From: Micavibrio_C sp046294845
GTDB taxonomy: Bacteria; Pseudomonadota; Alphaproteobacteria; Micavibrionales; Micavibrionaceae
Assembly: GCA_046294845.1 (NCBI GenBank)
Contig: JBKBNU010000003.1
Location: forward strand, 1 to 57,192
Length of the DNA: 57,192 nucleotides
Direction: 5' to 3'
Both the position numbers and the translations under genes were made by a program. The notes under the pieces were generated by a model, which saw only the letters and a program-made list of their open reading frames with translations, ran no database searches and had not been told where the DNA came from. This document shows, one piece after another, positions 26,923 through 35,814 of the stretch; within the stretch, counting starts at the first letter, position 1; every line of letters begins with the position of its first letter.

Positions 26923-27408
26923 ATGGATAATTACGTGTATTTAGATGGCCTAAAGCTAAAAAAGAAAGTCAGAGCGATTGTTACAAATGAGGCAGCTCAA
27001 CTGTTACTCATTCGGCCGCATGGTTATGATGACAATTCATGGACATTTCTTGGCGGAGGCGTTGAAAGCGGAGAATCGGAAATTGAAGCTCTGTATAGAG
27101 AGCTGAGAGAAGAAGCTAATATTGAAATTGTTCATAAAATTAGCAGAGCAAGACTTATTAACTGGTTTGCGTTCTCGGAAGAATTTAAAAACAAAAAACA
27201 ATTTTCTTATGATGGTCAACACGCCAGCTACTTTCATGTATCTGTACCAAACAAAACGTCTGTAAAAATTCAAGAAAGTGAAGTCGCTGATTTTTGCTGG
27301 TGTAGACCAGAGAATGTTAGCCAGTATATCAAGGTTTCTAAGCATCTTGATATATTTTACAAACTTGCAGACGAGTTCAATCTATATTCAGCCAGAACCT
27401 TGCAGTAA
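26923..27408 (+). CDS. Nudix hydrolase
   Basis: A 161-residue protein with the Nudix box GGGVESGESEIEALYRELREE (positions about 46-66), including the catalytic REL-EE core; the final Gly of the consensus is replaced by Asn. Nudix enzymes hydrolyse nucleoside diphosphates linked to another group; the substrate is not predictable here. The gene is more AT-rich than its neighbours, which suggests separate acquisition. It converges on the universal stress gene with a 1-base gap. Confidence 0.85.
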   Translation: MDNYVYLDGLKLKKKVRAIVTNEAAQLLLIRPHGYDDNSWTFLGGGVESGESEIEALYRELREEANIEIVHKISRARLINWFAFSEEFKNKKQFSYDGQHASYFHVSVPNKTSVKIQESEVADFCWCRPENVSQYIKVSKHLDIFYKLADEFNLYSARTLQ

Positions 27409-27409
27409 C

Positions 27410-28261
27410 TTATCTAAATAAAATAAGCGGCACATGACATGCCTTGATAAGGCTCGCTGTTGTACTGCCAATGAGAATGCTGCGTACACGGGAATGGCTG
27501 TAAGCACCTGTCAACACAAGGTCAATCTTATGATCCGCTACATAAGAAGCGATGGCCTGATCAACCTGGTCGGATTTTTGATTAGACACTTTGACATCAA
27601 AACCTGCCGTAGACAGCTTGCTAACAATATCTGAAGTATCTAACTGACCCGATTGATCAACCGTTAATAAATGGCATTCAAGCCCCCTTAACAAAGGCGA
27701 TGAGGCAGCATATTCAACGGCTTTATTGGCGTTTTCCTTACCATCATAGGCGATTGCAAAGCGTTCCATCGGGCGAACAAATCGTGATACGACAAACAAG
27801 GGTTTATGGATAAGGCGCGCGACCTTTTCTAGGTTCGATCCGAGAAACTCAGAATCAGGATTGGCCTGCTCACCGCGCTTGCCAATAAAAATCATATCAA
27901 TGCCGTTTTCCATCTCTTTGATGGTTTCAGAGAGGCTGCCGCGGCGGTGAATCAAATTGATTTTTTCAATGCCTGCCGCCCTTAGAGCCTTTTCACTATG
28001 TTCAAGGATAAGGCGACCCTTTTGCTGATCTAGCTTGCCGCGTTCTTCATCCACCCTAGCTAGCTCTTCCATCAAGCCACTTCGCGCATCAATACCAATC
28101 GCACCAGTGCGGTCATCCGCCACCGCCTGATAATCAGAGCTGCGGCGCAAAACATGCAACAAGTCAATTTCAGCGTTCAGGCGCTTTGCCGCCCAAGCGG
28201 CATTGGTGCATATATTGTCGGCATAAAGCGAGCCATCAATGCATACGAGTAACTTTATCAT
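27410..28261 (-). CDS. Tandem-domain universal stress protein
   Basis: A 283-residue protein with two Usp domains (about 1-150 and 165-283). The second carries the ATP-binding pattern GAYSHSRVRSILIGSTT near the C-terminus, matching G-2X-G-9X-G-S/T loosely. Usp proteins are induced by starvation, oxidation and membrane stress. It follows the SulP gene by 9 bases on the same strand, so the two are co-transcribed, a pairing seen in many bacteria. Confidence 0.88.
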   Translation of the reverse strand: MIKLLVCIDGSLYADNICTNAAWAAKRLNAEIDLLHVLRRSSDYQAVADDRTGAIGIDARSGLMEELARVDEERGKLDQQKGRLILEHSEKALRAAGIEKINLIHRRGSLSETIKEMENGIDMIFIGKRGEQANPDSEFLGSNLEKVARLIHKPLFVVSRFVRPMERFAIAYDGKENANKAVEYAASSPLLRGLECHLLTVDQSGQLDTSDIVSKLSTAGFDVKVSNQKSDQVDQAIASYVADHKIDLVLTGAYSHSRVRSILIGSTTASLIKACHVPLILFR

Positions 28262-28270
28262 GGTCGCCCC

Positions 28271-29761
28271 TTAATGTTTCAGCATTAGATCAAGCGCATC
28301 AGGCTTATCATGGATGGCAAGCCTGTCCACAATTGTTGCACTGGCTTCATTCATGCCGATCAATTCAATTTCGGTTCCTTCACGACGGAATTTCAATATA
28401 ACTTTATCGAGAGCACCCACTGCAGACAAATCCCAGAAATGAGCACGACTGACATCAATCGTAACCTTTTCAACCACCTCTTTAAAGTCAAAAGCATCCA
28501 CAAAGGTATCAGCAGAGGCAAAAAATACCTGCCCTTCAACAATGTAAATGCGGTGTTGTTTGTCCTCTGTTAGGCTTGAGCTGACACGCATCAACTGTGC
28601 AACCTTACGGGCAAAAAACAAGGCGCTCATCAGCACACCAACAAATACACCAATTGCCAAGTCATGAGTCAGCACGACCACTGCAACCGTAGAAAACATC
28701 ACTAGGCTGGAGCTTTTAGGGTGTGTTTTCAGGTTCTTAACGGATGCCCAACTGAATGTTCCAATAGAAACCATTATCATAACAGCAACAAGCGCAGCCA
28801 TAGGGATTTGGCTAACCCACTTACCCATAACAAGAATAAGAAAGAGCAGGAAGAGACCTGCAAATAGTGTCGAGAGGCGGCCACGACCACCTGATTTGAT
28901 ATTGATGACCGATTGTCCGATCATGGCACAGCCCGCCATCCCACCGAAGAAACCCGAGACAATATTAGCGATACCTTGGCCTTTGCACTCACGGTTCTTG
29001 TTGCTGGGGGTATCGGTGAGATCATCTATAATTGTTGCCGTCATCAAGGACTCCAGCAAACCAATCGCCGTTAGTGTCAGCGCATACGGCAAAATAATCA
29101 TAAGTGTTTCAAGATTGAGGGGAATATTGGGAAACAAGAAGATAGGCAAGGTACTAGGCAGCTCTCCCATATCTCCAACCGTGCGTAAATCAAGACCCAA
29201 CACCATGCTCAAGGCAGTCAGAACAATGATACAGATCAATGGAGAGGGAATAGCTTTAGTAAAGCGTGGTAAAATATAGATGATGGCTAGACCCAGTGCA
29301 ACCATGCCATACATAGTAATACCAGCACCTTTGAATTCTGGTAACTGCGCCATGAAGATCAGGATAGCGAGTGCATTTACAAACCCCGTGACAACTGAGC
29401 GCGAAACAAATCGCATCAGGCTTCCTAACTTGAGTACACCTGCGATAATCTGCAGAACGCCTGTCAGTATGGTCGCCGCCAGCAAGTATTCAAGACCATG
29501 CTCTTTGACCAGCATAACCATTGCCAAGGCCATCGCGCCTGTCGCTGCTGAGACCATCCCTGCACGTCCGCCCACAAATGCTATTACAACGGCGATACAA
29601 AAAGATGCGTAAAGTCCAACTTTGGGATCAACACCGGCTATAATCGAAAAGGCAATGGCTTCTGGGATAAGGGCCAGCGCCACAACCATACCTGCAAGCA
29701 GGTCGTTGCGTATATTACCAAGCCAGGTTTTTTTGATGTAGGAAAGAGATAGCGATACCAT
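28271..29761 (-). CDS. SulP-family anion transporter with STAS domain
   Basis: A 496-residue membrane protein with 10-12 helices carrying SulP hallmarks (ALALIPEAIAFSIIAGVDP near the N-terminus and FFGGMAGCAMIGQSVIN centrally) and a C-terminal STAS domain from about 390. Members move sulphate, bicarbonate or dicarboxylates with sodium or proton; the substrate is not clear. It shares an operon with the universal stress protein, and its promoter should lie in the 438-base gap upstream. Confidence 0.88.
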   Translation of the reverse strand: MVSLSLSYIKKTWLGNIRNDLLAGMVVALALIPEAIAFSIIAGVDPKVGLYASFCIAVVIAFVGGRAGMVSAATGAMALAMVMLVKEHGLEYLLAATILTGVLQIIAGVLKLGSLMRFVSRSVVTGFVNALAILIFMAQLPEFKGAGITMYGMVALGLAIIYILPRFTKAIPSPLICIIVLTALSMVLGLDLRTVGDMGELPSTLPIFLFPNIPLNLETLMIILPYALTLTAIGLLESLMTATIIDDLTDTPSNKNRECKGQGIANIVSGFFGGMAGCAMIGQSVINIKSGGRGRLSTLFAGLFLLFLILVMGKWVSQIPMAALVAVMIMVSIGTFSWASVKNLKTHPKSSSLVMFSTVAVVVLTHDLAIGVFVGVLMSALFFARKVAQLMRVSSSLTEDKQHRIYIVEGQVFFASADTFVDAFDFKEVVEKVTIDVSRAHFWDLSAVGALDKVILKFRREGTEIELIGMNEASATIVDRLAIHDKPDALDLMLKH

Positions 29762-30199
29762 GTAAAGCAGGTTGCTCCAAAATTAGGTGTTGAAGGGTTT
29801 CACTTAACGTAAGGGCTGTGAACGATTCAATGAATTTTGTATCTGTCAGTTACATTAATCGGCACTTTTGACACGAAAGTTGCCTGCACTATAAGAATAT
29901 ACAGCATGAATGCAAGCATTTTTTGCTGCGCTGCGGGATAAAAATCTGGATGCTGAAAAGTTCAAAAAAAATTGAGCAATTAACAATGAGAACAAACATT
30001 TCCATTTCCCGCTTTTGCTCTTTGATAATCGCCTGATGACACCCATATCTGCCCTGCCAAACAAGCTGATATCATGTCAGCACAAAAATATGAGATTAGA
30101 ATTGGTTGCACAGTGATTGAATAGAAAATTTGTATATAGTGTAATGAGATACATCAATCTCGCCTCGTGAACTCATTTTTCTAATAAGAAGGATTTTAA
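29762..30199. promoter_or_regulatory. Divergent intergenic region with candidate promoter
   Basis: This 438-base gap separates the SulP and kinase-fusion genes. On the plus strand TTGAAT (30117-30122) and TGTAAT (30140-30145) are 17 bases apart, 54 bases before the kinase start, with AGAAGGA as its ribosome site. A 21-codon frame near 29913 has no ribosome site and is not called. Nothing else stands out. Confidence 0.4.
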
Positions 30200-31243
30200 A
30201 TGTCTAAAGATGAAGGTATTCAATCTAACAAATTGTTTATTAAAGTTTCCGGATCGGGATTGCCGGAAGTAGATGGGCTTTACGTTTCTTCCAAGGCACC
30301 TCCCGCCCAGTCTGAATCGGGGACGTTGTCCAGCCCTGGATATTGGAATGGGAAAATGGCATGGGACCGCGCCGATGGAAAATCCGCACGTAGCCCTGCG
30401 ATTTCATATTCTAATAGTTACAAGTCATGGCGCATTTGTCGTCTTGATGGACACCTCGCATACGAGATTACCTGTGATGATGAATTGCCACCAACTGATA
30501 GAGTGTGGAATGTTTATAAAATGGGAGTTGCTCCAGCCCCTGAAGTTGAAATTCATTATTTTGATCCAACCCAGCCTTGCCCTAAGCCCAATGTCGTTTA
30601 TGTGCTGGGAGGTCCCGGTGCAGGAAAAGGAACAATGTGTGAACTTGCTGAGATTCAGTTGGGCTGGACTCACTTATCTACGGGTGTTTTGTTACGTGCC
30701 GAACAAGAAGCCGGCGGGCCTACTACAAAAATAATCAAGGAATATATCGAGGCGGGTAAATTGGTTCCGAATGAAATTGTGGTAAGGCTCCTTAAGGATG
30801 CTATGGAGCGCGTAATCCGAACAACAGGAAGAAGAAATTTCCTGATTGATGGCTTCCCCCGGTCTTTGTCAAACTTAGAGGCTTGGTATGAAGTTTTTGG
30901 GCGGGAAGATGACCTTCCTAAAATGTTGTATTTTGAATGCCCTTTTGAAGTTCTCGAAAAACGTATTTTAGGTCGCGCAAAGTTTTCAGGTCGCAGTGAT
31001 GACAATATCGAAAGCATGAAACTGAGATTTGATACTTTTAAAACTGAGACTTTGCCAACGGTAGAGCTTTTCAAAGACAAAGGTAAATGTGTTGAAATTG
31101 ACACGAGCCAAGACCGGGAAGCCGTTTATGCTCTGGTGCGCAAGCAACTCGCTGAATACACTGACAGTAAATTAATGGAGAGGCCACTTACAGAGAAATC
31201 TGAGGTCCTTTTAGGAATGAGACCTTACCCAAAAGAGACTTAA
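30200..31243 (+). CDS. UMP-CMP-kinase-like protein with eukaryote-type N-terminal domain
   Basis: A 347-residue fusion. Residues 130-318 are a nucleoside monophosphate kinase: GGPGAGKGT at 137-145, LIDGFPRS at 215-222, and the short lid SGRSDDN at 263-269, which is the form seen in eukaryotic UMP-CMP kinases rather than bacterial Adk or Cmk. Residues 10-115 form a separate domain (KVSGSGLPEVDGLYV, WRI, PP, W, then GVAPAP) resembling a domain I know from algae, oomycetes and other protists. Residues 319-347 are a tail of unknown role. Capture from a eukaryote is likely but not proven. It is monocistronic with its own promoter. Confidence 0.8.
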   Translation: MSKDEGIQSNKLFIKVSGSGLPEVDGLYVSSKAPPAQSESGTLSSPGYWNGKMAWDRADGKSARSPAISYSNSYKSWRICRLDGHLAYEITCDDELPPTDRVWNVYKMGVAPAPEVEIHYFDPTQPCPKPNVVYVLGGPGAGKGTMCELAEIQLGWTHLSTGVLLRAEQEAGGPTTKIIKEYIEAGKLVPNEIVVRLLKDAMERVIRTTGRRNFLIDGFPRSLSNLEAWYEVFGREDDLPKMLYFECPFEVLEKRILGRAKFSGRSDDNIESMKLRFDTFKTETLPTVELFKDKGKCVEIDTSQDREAVYALVRKQLAEYTDSKLMERPLTEKSEVLLGMRPYPKET

Positions 31244-31429
31244 AAATATAGGTGGGTCTGAACTCTAATACAAAATTTGGTCAACCCCCATTTAAAAACC
31301 CCTCTTAAAGAGGTGACCTGTTTCCCCCAATCTTGCTTTACCTAATCGCAAAATCCAACACAAGTAACGTCACACTGGAGATCAGGCCAGCGATCGGTAC
31401 CCAAAGCGGACACACAAATCTGTCTGCTG

Positions 31430-31840
31430 CTAGAATAGGATCACAATCCCCATAAGGAGTATGGCTAATCCAAAAATCCAGCTCATCAGTTTTTGAACAG
31501 ACGGTAAGGCAAAGATCGCGGCTGCCCCAAAGAAACTAAAAATAAAACTGGCCGCCATGAGAGTAAATTTCCCGTTCATGGAAAGCTCAGAATGAAACTC
31601 TGTTTCACTGATATGCCAGCAAATGAACAGCGATACTGCGAGTGTCATGATCGCTGATACAGAATCAATAAAACTCATAGGTGTCGGGTTTTGATGGGGA
31701 TCTCGGTCTTTAATGCGGCCAGATCCTCCGCATTTTGTGCAGGGATCATACACAGCGGTCTGGTAAGATCCCTGTGATGCATAAACCATTCTCTGTGACA
31801 TTGTGCTGCCGCTTCCGGAGCACCGACTACATAATGACAT
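31430..31840 (-). CDS. Membrane protein with DnaJ-type cysteine motifs
   Basis: A 136-residue protein. The N-terminal 50 residues hold CSRCSGSG and CTKCGGSG, a pair of CxxCxGxG motifs as in the DnaJ zinc-binding region, enough for one zinc site. Residues 58-136 contain about three hydrophobic helices. It lies beside the TrbM-like gene on the same strand, just outside the virB operon, so a role in transfer or pilus assembly is possible. The family is not identified. Confidence 0.6.
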   Translation of the reverse strand: MSLCSRCSGSGSTMSQRMVYASQGSYQTAVYDPCTKCGGSGRIKDRDPHQNPTPMSFIDSVSAIMTLAVSLFICWHISETEFHSELSMNGKFTLMAASFIFSFFGAAAIFALPSVQKLMSWIFGLAILLMGIVILF

Positions 31841-31866
31841 AGCCTTCTTCCCTACGATCTATTCCC

Positions 31867-32340
31867 TTATTGATACCAGAATTGTCCTAAATAGTCGCCA
31901 TTAACCCACATTTTTACATAGTTCTGCTTCGTCCGTCTTACGGCTTCATAGTTTTGGCAATAGGTTTCGTTGGCATCTAAATATCTCTCTGGCGCGCATT
32001 GAGCGAGGTAGCATTTCCCCATCGAAAAACCGTTACGGTTATTTTCTCTCAAGACATATCCGGCGCTGCAGGTCTCAAAAGTTTCTCGGCCGAGATCATA
32101 GTTACCGGCAACTCTCTCCCCGTTTGGACCAGTCGTGCAAGATGATAAATCTGGTAATGGCGGCTTCCTGTGTTTAATGCGATCGCGGAAAGCGCTGTAA
32201 GCTGCACTACACCCTGAAGGAAACCCACCGGGCAAACAGATCCAGATGGCGCAATCAGCTTCTGAAGCTGCGTGAACTTTCGAAAATCCAAAAATGGAAA
32301 TTAAGAGTGTTGCTATAAGAATTACAAAAATCTGTTTCAT
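31867..32340 (-). CDS. Secreted cysteine-rich protein, TrbM-like
   Basis: A 157-residue protein with a signal peptide (FVILIATLLISIFGFSKVHA, cleavage after about residue 24) and eight or more cysteines, including CAIWICLPGGFPSGC near the mature N-terminus. The cysteine and glycine pattern recalls TrbM-type conjugation proteins of the periplasm, but similarity is modest. It is divergent from the lytic transglycosylase gene, with which it shares a 72-base promoter region. Confidence 0.55.
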   Translation of the reverse strand: MKQIFVILIATLLISIFGFSKVHAASEADCAIWICLPGGFPSGCSAAYSAFRDRIKHRKPPLPDLSSCTTGPNGERVAGNYDLGRETFETCSAGYVLRENNRNGFSMGKCYLAQCAPERYLDANETYCQNYEAVRRTKQNYVKMWVNGDYLGQFWYQ

Positions 32341-32412
32341 AAAGAATTCCTTTTTTGTTGCGCGACTTCAATTTTTTTGCCAAAGGTAAGCCACATCAAT
32401 TTGAGTGAGGTT

Positions 32413-32985
32413 ATGAGGAAATTTATCCTCTCTATCCTTGTTACATTTCTCTGGCCCGTAACGGCTCATGCCACTGTGATTGAATTTAACGGTGACGGGA
32501 CTGTAACAACATATGAAGCAAGAGACTATCTTGCAGAGGAAAGACGGCACCGAATGCATCGGGCAGTTGTATTTTCCCCCTCCTCCATACAACTGCCCGA
32601 TGCATTTGACGAATTTATCTATGAATCTTCAGAGCGGCATGGCGTAAGTTTCAGTTTAATTAAAGCTGTTATTTACTGTGAATCTTCCTATGTCCATAAC
32701 ATTGTCTCTAAAAAAGGCGCACAGGGATTGATGCAGCTTATTCCTGCAACAGCAAAGAGATTTGGCGTTGAAGATTCATTTAATCCTGAGCAGAACATAG
32801 AAGGAGGAACAAAATATCTGAAATTCTTGCTGAAGAAATACGATGGTGATCGCCGGTTAGCCCTCGCAGCCTACAATGCTGGTGAAGGTGCTGTTGATAA
32901 ATACGGAGGAATACCGCCCTATCGAGAAACGATCAACTATGTTGAAAAAATAGAGGCCCTTCTGGATAGAGAGCAGGGCTTATAA
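32413..32985 (+). CDS. Lytic transglycosylase, VirB1-like
   Basis: A 190-residue protein with a signal peptide (residues 1-17) and a C-terminal SLT domain. The catalytic Glu lies in AVIYCESSY, followed by GAQGLMQLIPATAKRFGV and ALAAYNAGEGAV, all SLT hallmarks. The ATG at 32413 is chosen because it opens the signal peptide; an in-frame TTG at 32377 would spoil it. The enzyme opens peptidoglycan for the transfer channel. It lies about 2.5 kb before virB2, separated by the cyclodipeptide synthase genes, and overlaps that operon's end by 6 bases. Confidence 0.88.
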   Translation: MRKFILSILVTFLWPVTAHATVIEFNGDGTVTTYEARDYLAEERRHRMHRAVVFSPSSIQLPDAFDEFIYESSERHGVSFSLIKAVIYCESSYVHNIVSKKGAQGLMQLIPATAKRFGVEDSFNPEQNIEGGTKYLKFLLKKYDGDRRLALAAYNAGEGAVDKYGGIPPYRETINYVEKIEALLDREQGL

Positions 32986-33750
32986 AGCTAAACCTTTGTC
33001 CTTGATCGGCCGCGCATTGGCATTTGCAGCAAAGGAGGGGTTCCTTGAAAAATCTATCCTGCAGAAATGCCCCTGCCCCAAGCCATCGGGAGCACCTTGA
33101 AGACTTCTACCTTGAAGAACGGTTGCGGCAAAGATTGTTGTCCCAGGGTAAACATCGATGGCCCTTTCATTTTCAAACATCATTGAGAATACGGATATTT
33201 CTTCAAGAAGGTATTGACGGGACAAATCAAAAAATTCCTTAAAACGGTTATCAGAATAAACAGCAGGCTTCTTGACGCAACGGCGGGACCAAATCTCATG
33301 AATATTCTGGTTAATTAGATCCCTGAATTCAATATTCCCTAAGTAAAGGTCGTCAATCTTCTTCCTAATTAAAGGATAATCAGCATGATTGAGCCAGAAA
33401 TCCCAATGAACCATATCAGCTGATTTATTGCTTCCGATGTCTGTCTTGTATTTTTCTGCCCAGATCAATCCGCTTTGCCGAGAGGTATTATAGGCCTCTG
33501 CGGAATCCAGTCTTTCTTCGAACATTAAATTGAAACGCTGGAGCGTATCATTCACGCATACCTTAACGACTGAGAAACGGGGTTTCAGCCACCCTAACGT
33601 AGCACGAAGCTTTTCTCCCTCGTGATAGTCCTGCCCGACACTAATCTGCAATCTGGCAACATCAAAACTCTGCCAGCTATCGGTACTTTTCTCGCTCTTC
33701 ACTTTGACAAGGTAAGGACCTGTTTGTTCCGGATATTGCCTAGTTCTCAT
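32980..33750 (-). CDS. tRNA-dependent cyclodipeptide synthase, XYP-type
   Basis: A 256-residue protein recognisable as a cyclodipeptide synthase by its catalytic residues. Ser37 (LQISVGQDYHEGEK) matches the nucleophile of AlbC, with Gln40 at the subfamily-defining position. Tyr180 and Glu184 (SRQYLLEEISVF) match Tyr178 and Glu182, and Tyr201-Pro202 (DVYPG) matches the Tyr-Pro of the XYP subfamily. The CVNDTLQRFN segment is also typical. Such enzymes take aminoacyl groups from two charged tRNAs and join them into a cyclic dipeptide. Its start overlaps the stop of the regulator gene by 4 bases. No tailoring oxidase is beside it, so the product may be the bare cyclodipeptide. Confidence 0.75.
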   Translation of the reverse strand: MRTRQYPEQTGPYLVKVKSEKSTDSWQSFDVARLQISVGQDYHEGEKLRATLGWLKPRFSVVKVCVNDTLQRFNLMFEERLDSAEAYNTSRQSGLIWAEKYKTDIGSNKSADMVHWDFWLNHADYPLIRKKIDDLYLGNIEFRDLINQNIHEIWSRRCVKKPAVYSDNRFKEFFDLSRQYLLEEISVFSMMFENERAIDVYPGTTIFAATVLQGRSLQGAPDGLGQGHFCRIDFSRNPSFAANANARPIKDKGLAL

Positions 33751-34436
33751 ACTAAAAACCTTTCTGGAGCTATTGAAATTTCCGGTTTTTTTCCAGTATC
33801 CCAGATATATCCAAAGAGCTTCTTTTCCCGCATGGCAAATTGATTATCTGTCTGGACAGTAATAAGGCTCTCAGATCCGTTCACCTGCGCGACCTTATCA
33901 GCATATATAAGGGTTACAATGTTCGTGAAATATTTAGAAGGAATAGTCCTATACTCCTCTAGCTCTCCCATAAGGTATTGATCGCCCTCTTCTATCAACT
34001 GGCGCATATGAATGCCTATACTGCGCATCTGCCTATAACGGAAATTAACCTCGGACGGAGAAGCTCTATCTGAGGCAAACATAATAAAAAGCGTTTTATC
34101 AGAAGCATCTTTGAGAGTTTTATAAACATCATCCAAGAGTTTTAGATAGCAGCCTTCGCCCTCTATGATATCCAAGTGATTTTCAACGATTTCAAGCCCA
34201 TTGGCAGTGAAACGGATTCCCAATCTTTCTAGGCCGTGCTTGATTTCAAGAAGAACATCAGTGCTCTTGGTTTCTCCACTCTCTATACGAGAAATTTTCT
34301 GCTTATCTACGCCCAAAGTGACAGCAAGCTCGTATTGCTTCATGCCTAAAAGCTCACGCCCAGCCCTTAGTTGGGCCCTTAATTTTGAATGTGGGTCTGA
34401 TACTTGATCCGGCACGCGAAGCTCCAACTTGGTCAT
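33747..34436 (-). CDS. XRE-family regulator with C-terminal sensor-like domain
   Basis: A 229-residue protein. Residues 15-70 are an XRE helix-turn-helix (RELLGMKQYELAVTLGVDKQKISRIESG). The remaining 150 residues form an alpha/beta domain (LFIMFASDRASPSEVNFRYRQM onward) with no assigned ligand. It is the first gene of an operon with the cyclodipeptide synthase (ATGA overlap), so it probably controls that gene and perhaps responds to the dipeptide or to stress. An inverted repeat 85 bases upstream is a candidate operator. Confidence 0.75.
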   Translation of the reverse strand: MTKLELRVPDQVSDPHSKLRAQLRAGRELLGMKQYELAVTLGVDKQKISRIESGETKSTDVLLEIKHGLERLGIRFTANGLEIVENHLDIIEGEGCYLKLLDDVYKTLKDASDKTLFIMFASDRASPSEVNFRYRQMRSIGIHMRQLIEEGDQYLMGELEEYRTIPSKYFTNIVTLIYADKVAQVNGSESLITVQTDNQFAMREKKLFGYIWDTGKKPEISIAPERFLV

Positions 34437-34520
34437 AATCAGGGTTTTACTTTACTTAATACAAAGAATCCGGAAAATCAATCAAAAAGCAATATTAAAT
34501 CTCATATTTTGATGTTTTAT

Positions 34521-34539
34521 AATTGACTTTATGTCAATT
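34521..34539. promoter_or_regulatory. Inverted repeat upstream of the XRE-cyclodipeptide operon
   Basis: AATTGAC (34521-34527) and GTCAATT (34533-34539) form a perfect 7-base inverted repeat with a 5-base centre in AT-rich DNA. Dyads of this size are typical XRE-family sites, so it may be the binding site of the regulator encoded 85 bases away (inference). Confidence 0.4.
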
Positions 34540-34646
34540 CGATACTAAATATTGCCACATGATATTGAATATCACGTTAACGGGTTTCTTGGGAAAAGGA
34601 AATCCTATTTAGCAATAAAATTTAACGCGTGTGTGGAGCAGCCAAA

Positions 34647-34769
34647 ATGACAGTAAATGAAACAGCAATCATCCTTATGGCCTTTGTGGGATCAGGTTTT
34701 TTAGGATTTATAAATGCCGCTTACGGCAACCCTCTCGCCCTCCCCTTAATTTCCGGGCGACAAAAATGA
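34647..34769 (+). CDS. Possible 40-aa membrane peptide
   Basis: A short frame with GGAG about 9 bases before the ATG. It encodes one hydrophobic helix (AIILMAFVGSGFLGFINAA) followed by a short polar tail. It lies in the 490-base gap between two divergent regulators, ahead of the virB operon. Small helix-only proteins occur near transfer genes, but no homologue is recognised. Confidence 0.35.
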   Translation: MTVNETAIILMAFVGSGFLGFINAAYGNPLALPLISGRQK

Positions 34770-34926
34770 GTCACTTTTACTTTTAAATTTCTCACTCTCC
34801 CCTGTGAGAAACCCTGAGCCGCATTTCCACTCTGGATTAGCGGAACCCCACTCTGCGCCTTAATAGCGAGTGGTGATGCGTGCTCGGGATCTTAAGGGGG
34901 CAAAACAATAATTATTGAGACAGAAA

Positions 34927-35337
34927 ATGACCACGAACAGGAAACCGCGCATCGTGCGCGTAACAGAGGAAGATGCCAAAATTGGCTGGCGTATTATGAA
35001 GGCGCGCCAGTCAAAAAATGTCACTCAAACTGAGTTGGCTATAGGAATTGGCACAAAGTATCAACAAATCCAGAAATTCGAGCATGGCGTTGACCGTATC
35101 AGTGCGGGCGCTCTTAAAAAGATATCTCTTTTTCTTGAGATTGATGTAAACCAATTATTACATTCAAATTTTGGTGAAGAGATTATTCCTGAGCCACAGA
35201 TAACTCATTATGAATTGGATCAAAAAGCAATAAGACTCCTCAAAGGGATCAGAAGTCCTCAAGATAAACAAGCACTTCTGGCGCTCATGGAATCTCTTAA
35301 CAAAAAATCATCTATACAACTGCCAGATATAAAGTGA
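34927..35337 (+). CDS. XRE-family transcriptional regulator
   Basis: A 136-residue protein with an XRE helix-turn-helix at about 18-75 (VTQTELAIGIGTKYQQIQKFEHG) and a C-terminal helical part (QKAIRLLKGIRSPQDKQALLALMESL). Regulators of this size and layout are common in alphaproteobacteria. The ATG at 34927 is preferred over an in-frame TTG at 34915. It lies directly ahead of the virB operon on the same strand, so transfer control is a reasonable guess. Confidence 0.8.
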   Translation: MTTNRKPRIVRVTEEDAKIGWRIMKARQSKNVTQTELAIGIGTKYQQIQKFEHGVDRISAGALKKISLFLEIDVNQLLHSNFGEEIIPEPQITHYELDQKAIRLLKGIRSPQDKQALLALMESLNKKSSIQLPDIK

Positions 35338-35365
35338 GCATAAAAATACCCCCCAGCAGTTGTAT
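35314..35365. promoter_or_regulatory. Inverted repeat between the regulator gene and virB2
   Basis: ATACAACTG (35314-35322) is repeated in inverse as CAGTTGTAT (35357-35365), the right arm merging with a TATAAT-like box at 35363-35368. The arms flank the regulator's stop codon and stand 130 bases before virB2. This could be an operator for virB control or a weak terminator. Confidence 0.4.
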
Positions 35366-35494
35366 AATGCATTCATTAGACAGTTTTTTATTGAATAAAT
35401 TTTAGCCTCTGCGCTTAGATCGCTTCGCAACCACCGCCGTTACAAGAACAAGAATAACTTGATGCGGTCAATATACAGCGAAGAGGAAAAGAGC

Positions 35495-35809
35495 ATGAAT
35501 TTCAAAATAAATAGAGAACAGGCCATCAAAGTCCTGTTTATCGGTGTGTTGGGGTTGTCCCTGTTTCAAACAGAGAGTGCCTTTGCACAATCAGCCTTGT
35601 TTGACTCAGGGACAAACTTCCTGACCGCCCTGCAAGATCTCCTTACATCAACCTGGGCGCGCATTATTGCCATCATCGGCGTTGTGTTTTTAGGGTTTGC
35701 ATGGATGTTTGGGCGCATTTCCATGCAACTCGCCGTGTCAGTGGCCGGGGGAATTATCCTAGTTATGGCCGCTCCTGCGATTGTCGATAGCATCGCCGGT
35801 ACGTTGTAA
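35495..35809 (+). CDS. virB2: VirB2-like major pilin
   Basis: A 104-residue pilin precursor. The N-terminal 32 residues form a long signal peptide ending in ESAFAQ; two hydrophobic helices follow (WARIIAIIGVVFLGFAWMFG and LAVSVAGGIILVMAAPAIV), as in the TrbC/VirB2 family. The ATG at 35495 is chosen because AGAGGAAAAG precedes it. It is the first gene of the transfer operon; virB3 follows 5 bases later. Confidence 0.9.
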   Translation: MNFKINREQAIKVLFIGVLGLSLFQTESAFAQSALFDSGTNFLTALQDLLTSTWARIIAIIGVVFLGFAWMFGRISMQLAVSVAGGIILVMAAPAIVDSIAGTL

Positions 35810-35814
35810 AGAAC

